From NCBI GenBank assembly GCA_030656535.1, contig JAUSPL010000112.1:1-11825 (forward strand): a DNA stretch of 11,825 nt, read 5' to 3'. Positions within the stretch are counted from its first letter, which is position 1. Each line of letters begins with the position of its first letter. Below the pieces are notes generated by a model that did not search any database, had not been told where the DNA came from, and worked only from the letters and a program-made list of their open reading frames with translations. This stretch comes from Gemmobacter sp. Its GTDB lineage: Bacteria > Pseudomonadota > Alphaproteobacteria > Rhodobacterales > Rhodobacteraceae. Of the stretch, positions 7,046 to 11,825 are shown piece by piece. The position numbers and the translations under genes were made by a program.

Positions 7046-7465
7046 ATGAGGCTGCACCGCGCCAGTTCCGCCACTGCCCCTGTTTCACTGGTGTCAATGA
7101 TCGACGTGTTGATGATCATGCTCGTGTTCTTCATGGTCACCTCCACATATCTGGACCTGCGGATGGTGCCGGTGGCCAAGGCAGATCAGTCGACCCCGGC
7201 CGAACCTGCAACGTCACCGGTCAATTTGCCCCCCCTCTTGATCCGACTGGGGGCTGATGGAACGCCCCGCGTGCAGGGCCGCCCCCTGACCTTTCCTGCG
7301 CTGGATGCCATGCTGCGCGAAAGACTGCGCGTCGACCCGATGCTGGCGGTCGTTGTGTTGCCTTCAGGGCAGGCGGACGTTCAGGCGTTGGTCGCCTTGC
7401 TGGACACCACAACGCTGGCGGGGGTCAAACAGGTGCGGCTGTTGCGGCTGGAGCCCGCGCCATGA
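7046..7465 (+). CDS. ExbD/TolR-type motor subunit, first copy
   Basis: ExbD/TolR proteins have one membrane helix carrying a proton-accepting Asp and a periplasmic domain that transmits motion. From ATG 7046 the product has 139 residues. After the short tail MRLHRASSATAPVSLVSM come Asp20 and the helix IDVLMIMLVFFMVTSTYL. A Pro-rich linker leads to a periplasmic alpha/beta domain (LLIRLGADGTPRVQGRPLTF, then AVVVLPSGQADVQALVALLD). I prefer this start to ATG 7034 because a run of six G's (7036-7041) then serves as ribosome site, and the Asp falls at the family's usual position. It overlaps the next gene by 4 nt (ATGA). It is the first of two non-identical copies. Confidence 0.9.
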   Translation: MRLHRASSATAPVSLVSMIDVLMIMLVFFMVTSTYLDLRMVPVAKADQSTPAEPATSPVNLPPLLIRLGADGTPRVQGRPLTFPALDAMLRERLRVDPMLAVVVLPSGQADVQALVALLDTTTLAGVKQVRLLRLEPAP

Positions 7466-7869
7466 AGCTTCGACGCGCACCGCACCGTCGCAGCCCCGAA
7501 ACCATTGTCGCGCTGATCGACGTGGTGTTTTTCCTGCTGGTATTTTTCCTGTTGATCGGACGGATGGACGCCACTGCGCCGTTTGCCGTCAGTCCCCCGA
7601 TCGCCGCCACAGGCGCCCAGATGCCCGGCGGCGGCGCAACAGTATCGATTGCCGGCGACGGATCGCTTGCTCTGGATGGGTCCGACATCGCACAAGCCGA
7701 CCTCCTGCCACGGCTGCAAGCCATGATCGCAGATCGTCCCGACCTGTTGATCCGGATCAACGCGCATCACAGCGCGCCGTTGCGGGACATCCTGCCGTTG
7801 GTTGCCGCATTGGATGCGACTGGTGCGCGGGATGTGGTGCTGGTGGTCACGCCCGGAACCCAGCCGTGA
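7462..7869 (+). CDS. ExbD/TolR-type motor subunit, second copy
   Basis: This 135-residue protein has the same design as the preceding gene: a basic cytoplasmic tail (MKLRRAPHRRSPETIVAL), Asp20 at the start of the helix IDVVFFLLVFFLLIGRM, then a periplasmic domain. That domain includes ATVSIAGDGSLALDGSDI and a C-terminal APLRDILPLVAALDATGARD followed by a hydrophobic strand (VVLVVTP). Sequence identity to the first copy is low outside the helix, so this is an old duplication or separate recruitment. Both copies keep the membrane Asp. The ATG overlaps the previous stop (ATGA) and its own stop overlaps the next start (GTGA). Translation of the three genes is therefore chained, implying a fixed complex, possibly with an ExbD heterodimer. 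Confidence 0.9.
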   Translation: MKLRRAPHRRSPETIVALIDVVFFLLVFFLLIGRMDATAPFAVSPPIAATGAQMPGGGATVSIAGDGSLALDGSDIAQADLLPRLQAMIADRPDLLIRINAHHSAPLRDILPLVAALDATGARDVVLVVTPGTQP

Positions 7870-9542
7870 CCGGGCGCGGGCTGGTTTGGTCGATGGCGGC
7901 CGGACTGTCGGTCGCGGCACATCTGGCAGTGTTCAGCGGGTTGGCACTGGCGCTGCGTCCCGTGCCCCCGCCACAACAGCCTATGCCAGAATCGCGGCTC
8001 GAGATCGCGGCAGAAGAAGTTCGACGCACCACCGCCGAAGCAACCATACCGCCAAGCGAAACCTTCGCCTCTGCGAACACCGCTGCCGCCCTGACTCAGG
8101 GCGCCGATCCACCCCGGGTCAGGGCAGACCAGGTGCAACCAGACTTCATCACCGCTGGACCCATAGCCGACCCATCCAACGTCCTGCAGCTGCTCGCGCC
8201 ACCAGCCGCAACTGGCCCGGTCGGCATCACCGCCCCGCGATTGGCTTCAGCCGCTCTCGTCGGCCTTGCGACACCTGCCCTTGCGGCGAACGCTCTGGCC
8301 CCCACTATGACCTTGCAAAGCCCTGCGCGAGGTGAACCTGCGGTGCAAAGCCGTCCCGCCGCTTCGCCATTGTCAGACACTGTGCTGCCATCCATCATGG
8401 CGCTGGCTGTACCCGGACCGCCAGCATCGGCAACGATCGGGATCTCGGGCGATACTGCCGCCCCCGTTGCCGCGCCCGGCGAAACTGTCGTGCCTTTCAC
8501 CGCGTCTGGCGACTCTGTCACCCCCTCGGCAGTGCTCGGCGAACCTGCCGTACCCTCTGCGGTGTCAGGCAGCCCTGTAGCCCTTTTCGCCTCGTCCGGA
8601 AGCCCGGTCGCCCCCGCAGCCGCATCCGGAGACCGTGTCGCACCGGCGATACAACCCGGCGACGCCATAGCACCGGCCGCCACCGAGGGCATCGCGTTGG
8701 CCGGACTGACCCCACCGTCGGAACGCAGGACAGCGGCGCTGGCGTGGAGCGGGGATGAAGGTCCGGTGGACCCCGTGTCGGTTGCCGCCATCCAGTCGTT
8801 CATGCAGCCGGGCGACCTGCGTCAAGGCGCTGATCCGCTGCGCGATGGGATCGCCCAGACACTGGCTTCGGTGCCCTGCGGGCGATTGCAGACCACCTTC
8901 AATCCCGAAACCGGCGCGCTGGAGCTTCGCGGCCATGTGCCCGATGACGCCCTGCGTGCGCCGGCTCTTGCGGCGATCCGCAGCCAGGTTGGCGCGGCGA
9001 TTCCGGTTGCAGACCGCATCGCCATCCTGCCAAGGCCGCAATGCGAGGCTTTGACAGGCATAGCCGCCACGGGGTTGCCCCAATCAACAGAACAGGACAC
9101 CAATCCACGGGTCATAGGCCCTGACGCACAGGTCCGCGATTATCGCTATTCCGATGGTCAGCGCCTGGTGTTGGATCTGGTTGCGCCCGATTATCCCAGC
9201 TTTGTCTATGTGGACTACTTTGACGCCGCGGGAAATGTCCTGCATTTGCAGCCCAATCAGGTCGTCGCCCCGCGCCTGATTGGACCAAAGGCGACGCTGG
9301 CCATTGGACAAGATTTGCCCGGCATACCGGCGCTTGCCCTTACCGTGTCACCGCCGTATGGACAGGAAATCGCCGTAGCCTTTGCGACTTCGGCCCCGAT
9401 CCATGACGGCTTGCGCCCGATGGTCGAACCGGCGGCACCCTACTTGGCCTATCTGGCCGACCGGATCGCCGAGGTGCGGGCCGCAAACCCTGATTTCAAA
9501 GGCGAATGGGTCTATTTCTTTATCACAACCACTGCGCAATAG
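7866..9542 (+). CDS. TonB-like anchored protein with repeat linker and DUF4384-like C-terminal region
   Basis: The 558-residue protein starts at GTG 7866, overlapping the previous stop as GTGA; the open frame upstream to 7305 is only an overlap with the second ExbD gene. It has a TonB-like layout. A short cytoplasmic tail precedes one membrane helix (about 7-30, WSMAAGLSVAAHLAVFSGLA), then RPVPPPQQP begins a roughly 260-residue Pro/Ala-rich linker. Eight tandem 10-residue repeats lie at 195-274. Residues about 325-400 resemble a BON-like module with Cys338 and Cys393 placed for a disulphide. Residues about 420-515 resemble DUF4384 (DGQRLVLDLVAPDYPSFVYV, DAAGNVLHLQPNQ, PPYGQEIAVAFATSAPI). No TonB C-terminal domain is evident. 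Presumably the ExbB/ExbD-like motor drives this arm; its target is unknown. The domain call is from memory of the family pattern. Confidence 0.82.
   Translation: MTGRGLVWSMAAGLSVAAHLAVFSGLALALRPVPPPQQPMPESRLEIAAEEVRRTTAEATIPPSETFASANTAAALTQGADPPRVRADQVQPDFITAGPIADPSNVLQLLAPPAATGPVGITAPRLASAALVGLATPALAANALAPTMTLQSPARGEPAVQSRPAASPLSDTVLPSIMALAVPGPPASATIGISGDTAAPVAAPGETVVPFTASGDSVTPSAVLGEPAVPSAVSGSPVALFASSGSPVAPAAASGDRVAPAIQPGDAIAPAATEGIALAGLTPPSERRTAALAWSGDEGPVDPVSVAAIQSFMQPGDLRQGADPLRDGIAQTLASVPCGRLQTTFNPETGALELRGHVPDDALRAPALAAIRSQVGAAIPVADRIAILPRPQCEALTGIAATGLPQSTEQDTNPRVIGPDAQVRDYRYSDGQRLVLDLVAPDYPSFVYVDYFDAAGNVLHLQPNQVVAPRLIGPKATLAIGQDLPGIPALALTVSPPYGQEIAVAFATSAPIHDGLRPMVEPAAPYLAYLADRIAEVRAANPDFKGEWVYFFITTTAQ
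8448..8687 (+). repeat. Eight tandem 30-bp (10-residue) degenerate coding repeats
   Basis: In frame within the TonB-like gene, eight consecutive 10-codon units begin with Gly, in exact register. Units include GDTAAPVAAP, GETVVPFTAS, GDSVTPSAVL, GEPAVPSAVS, GSPVALFASS, GSPVAPAAAS, GDRVAPAIQP and GDAIAPAATE. Gly at position 1 is invariant, position 2 is D/E/S, and Pro occupies position 6 in seven of eight (Leu in the fifth). DNA copies have diverged, so the unit is old and kept at the protein level. The period suits an extended periplasm-spanning spacer. Confidence 0.9.
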
Positions 9543-9545
9543 CCC

Positions 9546-11024
9546 CTACTGACAGCCACCACCTGCCCACACCCGGAGCGCGCGCTTGAAGGGCCCACCA
9601 AAGGGATGCTGTTTCGACAGCGCCCGCTCACCGCTTTGAGCAAGATAGGTCTTGCCCTGATCGCACAACGCCGACTGCGTCCAGGCGTGACAGTTGGAAC
9701 AGGTCTGACCTTTCCACAACTCTTCGGGCAGCCCGTCAATCGGTGCAAACAACGGCGAGGACTTTGCCAACTGCTCAATCGACTTCCCGGCGACGTTTTC
9801 GCCGCCCACAGTCAGAGCCGTTGTGAAGGTCAGGGTCGCCTGTTCCGCAGTCGACGGCGCCGGCGCAGACACGACAGGCGCGATTGGCGGTGGCGCAGCA
9901 GTTCTGGCGGCAAGGGTCGACAGCTCGAATTTTGCAAGTTCGGCATAGATTCCGGTCGGAAATGCATCCAGATAAGCGTGATAGTCCGCGGCTTGACCCG
10001 AGGCGCGGGCCACTTCGATCAACGCGGACTCGCGGGTGTCCGGGGTTGCGGGCTGCGCCGCGGCAGGCGGCACCGCCGCAGCGGAAGGATCGGCATCTGG
10101 CGTCAGAACCTGGTTCATGGCCGTTGACAGCGCCTTGCGCGCCTCCTCGGCATAGGGGCTTGCAGGATAGGCGCGCAGGAACAACATGATCTGAATCGGA
10201 TCATTCATGTCTTTGACCGAATCCCACAGCTGTTTGGCCGCAACATCCTGTGGCGACACCACCGCCGCCGGGGTGAAAAAGAACTGCTGAGTCAGCGACG
10301 ATGTATCCCACGGGGTTTGCGCCCCCGAGGTGGTCTCCAACACCTTGACGCGCACAGCCTTGAACACCTGTTCGATCGGCACTCCTTGGCTGGCAATTTC
10401 AACTGCAAGTGCCTGGGTAAAGGGGCTGTTGCCATCCAACCCGTCCAAAGCCACCGCACCCGGCGCCGTCGAATAGGCCAGAAATGTCCCGGTCGGTGCC
10501 TTCATCTCGGCTAGACCGTTGTCGTTCATATCCGGGATCGATTCGAACGGGTTATTGCGGCAAGCATCCAGAATGACGATATTGGTGCTGTTTCGCGCGG
10601 ATGCCATCTGCCGCAGCACCGCATCGGCAGGCACCCCGACCAAACCCAGATCCGCGGCGTCCGTCAGACTGGCGTCGGTTGGCAACAGATAGTTCGACCC
10701 GAACGACTGCACCCCATGCCCCGCGTAGTAAAACAGGCCCGTTGCCTCCGGCCCCGCCTCGCGCAGCGAACGGCCAAACGCAGAAATCGCGCGGTTCATC
10801 TCAGCCTGATCCGCGTCGAGCACCAGCGTCACATCAAAGCCTTTGCTTTCCAACGCAGTGGCAAGCAAGCGCGCGTCCCCGACGGGATTGTCCAGCGCAG
10901 TAACGGAACTGTAGGCCCCGTTTCCGACCACAAGCGCCAGCCGCTGTTGTGCTTGTGCCGCGCCTGGCAAAAAGCCAAGCAGCAACGCCAAGACCGCAAC
11001 GAAACGAAGAACCCGATCAGCCAT
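9546..11024 (-). CDS. Exported caspase-fold (C14) protein with C-terminal CXXCH motif
   Basis: The 492-residue product has a signal peptide (hydrophobic 8-20, probable cleavage after AQA near 26). A bacterial caspase-like domain follows at about 27-250: RLALVVGNGAY (28-38), the catalytic His103 in FYYAGHGVQ and the catalytic Cys155 in ILDACRNNPF. FLAYSTAPGAVALDG (181-195) then forms part of the substrate pocket. The dyad is intact, so protease activity is plausible, in the periplasm. Residues 260-375 form a helical region with TPR/Sel1-like YxAYLxAFPTGIYAELAKFE spacing, then a Pro/Ala linker. The last 85 residues hold CSNCH (442-446), two more cysteines (454, 491) and HPFGGPFKRALRVWAGGG. CXXCH is the haem-c attachment motif, though zinc binding is also possible. 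The ATG overlaps the OmpA-like stop by 8 nt; the gene converges with the TonB-like gene, 3 nt apart. Confidence 0.93.
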   Translation of the reverse strand: MADRVLRFVAVLALLLGFLPGAAQAQQRLALVVGNGAYSSVTALDNPVGDARLLATALESKGFDVTLVLDADQAEMNRAISAFGRSLREAGPEATGLFYYAGHGVQSFGSNYLLPTDASLTDAADLGLVGVPADAVLRQMASARNSTNIVILDACRNNPFESIPDMNDNGLAEMKAPTGTFLAYSTAPGAVALDGLDGNSPFTQALAVEIASQGVPIEQVFKAVRVKVLETTSGAQTPWDTSSLTQQFFFTPAAVVSPQDVAAKQLWDSVKDMNDPIQIMLFLRAYPASPYAEEARKALSTAMNQVLTPDADPSAAAVPPAAAQPATPDTRESALIEVARASGQAADYHAYLDAFPTGIYAELAKFELSTLAARTAAPPPIAPVVSAPAPSTAEQATLTFTTALTVGGENVAGKSIEQLAKSSPLFAPIDGLPEELWKGQTCSNCHAWTQSALCDQGKTYLAQSGERALSKQHPFGGPFKRALRVWAGGGCQ

Positions 11025-11825
11025 CTATCACCCGAAATTCAATGCGGCGATTGCGCGCCTTGTTCGCCGCCGTGTCATTGGCAACGACTGGCCGATCCTC
11101 GCCGTAGCCGACAACCGGCAAACGCGCTGCGTCTATGGCTTTGCCGCGCAGATAGTCGGCAACTGACTGTGCGCGCTGCTGGGACAGTCGCTGGTTCTGT
11201 GTGGCACTGCCGTCGGAATCAGTATGGCCGCCGACCTCAATCCGCATGCCCGGGCAGCGGGAAATGATGTCGGCCAGACTGTCCAGCAACGGTGCGCTTT
11301 TTTGGTCAAGCCGCGCGGATCCACTGGCAAAGAAGATGTTCCCCGACCGCGACAGGATCTCGAATCTGCCCTTGCAGGCCTCTGGATCAAAATCACCCGC
11401 AGCCTCCAACGCCGCCGGAGCGGTTGGTGCCGCAGCAGCAACCGGCGTTGATGCGACCGTGCCGCCATTGCGGGCGAACACGAAATCAAACGTCACAGTT
11501 GCTGACGGAATGATGCGGACACCTGCCGCGTCTTGCAGTTTTTCGATTCCTTCAGTCAGGTTGTGATCAGCCGCCATCACCGGAATCGGCGCTCCGGTCG
11601 AAATGGCCACCATGTCATCGCTAAGCTGGGTGACAACAACATCGGCGGTCATGGTTTTTTTCACCCCATGCAGGTCTAGGGTGAATTCCAGCGGCAGGGT
11701 CTTACGCCGCAGGGTCGGCAGGTCTGCCAGCGCGGCTGCGTCGATCTGGGCGGTGATCACTGCCTCGGGGTACTGAAAGCTTTCAAAGAACAAGAACCGC
11801 ATCCGCACATTCCGCAGATCGATCT
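11017..11825 (-). CDS. YceI-like/OmpA-family peptidoglycan-binding protein (5' end beyond right edge)
   Basis: The visible 268 residues contain the C-terminal part of a YceI-like lipocalin domain: IDLRNVRMRFLFFESFQYPE, LPLEFTLDLHGVKKTMTADV, and PSATVTFDFVFARN. An Ala/Pro linker joins it to a complete OmpA_C peptidoglycan-binding domain with FFASGSARLD, VGGHTDSDGS, QRLSQQRAQSVADYL, VVGYGEDRPV and NKARNRRIEF. The Asp and Arg that hold diaminopimelate in this family are present. A GTG at 11808 could be read as a start, but the frame stays open to the edge and the upstream residues fit the YceI fold, so the true start is outside. It should lie in the periplasm or outer membrane anchored to peptidoglycan. 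It is translationally coupled (8-nt overlap) to the caspase gene, so the two proteins probably act together. Confidence 0.88.
   Translation of the reverse strand, partial: IDLRNVRMRFLFFESFQYPEAVITAQIDAAALADLPTLRRKTLPLEFTLDLHGVKKTMTADVVVTQLSDDMVAISTGAPIPVMAADHNLTEGIEKLQDAAGVRIIPSATVTFDFVFARNGGTVASTPVAAAAPTAPAALEAAGDFDPEACKGRFEILSRSGNIFFASGSARLDQKSAPLLDSLADIISRCPGMRIEVGGHTDSDGSATQNQRLSQQRAQSVADYLRGKAIDAARLPVVGYGEDRPVVANDTAANKARNRRIEFRVIDG

Noticed and set aside
7305..7865. A longer version (745 residues) of the TonB-like gene beginning at 7305
   Set aside because: The extra 187 residues lie in another frame over both ExbD-like genes and read as Arg/Cys-rich nonsense. GTG 7866 overlapping the previous stop, directly before the membrane helix, is the sensible start.
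8448..8687. The 30-bp periodic DNA as a possible CRISPR array or DNA-level repeat
   Set aside because: There are no conserved repeat/spacer blocks. The copies are diverged at DNA level and only the protein pattern in one frame is kept.
8096..8803. A 235-residue minus-strand frame with Thr/Gly/Ala repeats
   Set aside because: Its repetitiveness is only the mirror of the 10-codon repeat in the TonB-like gene on the plus strand, which has membrane, linker and C-terminal domains in frame.
11017..11808. The OmpA-family gene as a complete gene starting at GTG 11808
   Set aside because: The frame remains open to the window edge, the upstream codons (I-D-L-R-N) continue a YceI-like strand, and a start here would cut the domain in half and leave no signal peptide.

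Overview
The window is a GC-rich chromosomal stretch from an alphaproteobacterium. The style of the type VI secretion (T6SS) proteins and the mix of neighbours suggest Rhodobacterales, but that is inference from memory of such loci because no database search was possible. It contains one contiguous piece of a T6SS locus plus two envelope-directed operons. I saw no tRNA, rRNA, CRISPR array, insertion sequence or prophage gene.

Region 1 (1-5732, minus strand) is a T6SS operon read tssA, tssB, tssC, hcp, tagJ, tssE, tssF, with tssF running off the left edge. It encodes the sheath (TssB/TssC), the inner tube (Hcp), the sheath-assembly cap protein TssA, the accessory TagJ and two baseplate subunits (TssE, TssF). 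Spacing is tight except around hcp, which is flanked by hairpins. One of these is followed by a T-tract, as expected for a partial terminator that sets hcp mRNA apart from the rest. The membrane complex (TssJLM), TssK, TssG, ClpV and VgrG are not in the window.

Region 2 (5733-5926) is a 194-nt divergent intergenic region, AT-rich in its left half, which must carry the start signals for both the T6SS operon and the plus-strand operon.

Region 3 (5927-9542, plus strand) is a five-gene, tightly coupled operon. It encodes a small exported Cys-containing protein of unknown family, a TolQ/ExbB-type motor subunit, two different TolR/ExbD-type subunits, and a 558-residue TonB-like anchored protein. 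That last protein has a long Pro/Ala linker holding eight 10-residue repeats and a C-terminal region resembling DUF4384 rather than a TonB C-terminal domain. It looks like a proton-motive-force-driven envelope machine with a non-standard effector arm.

Region 4 (9546-11825, minus strand) is an operon convergent with region 3, separated from it by only 3 nt. A YceI-like/OmpA peptidoglycan-binding protein (5' end beyond the right edge) overlaps by 8 nt with an exported caspase-fold (C14) protein that has an intact His/Cys dyad and, unexpectedly, a CXXCH haem-c-type motif near its C-terminus.

The simplest reading is a T6SS whose periplasmic and peptidoglycan interface is served by a dedicated TolQR-like energised module and a caspase/OmpA pair. 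The link between regions 3-4 and the T6SS rests only on position and shared envelope location.
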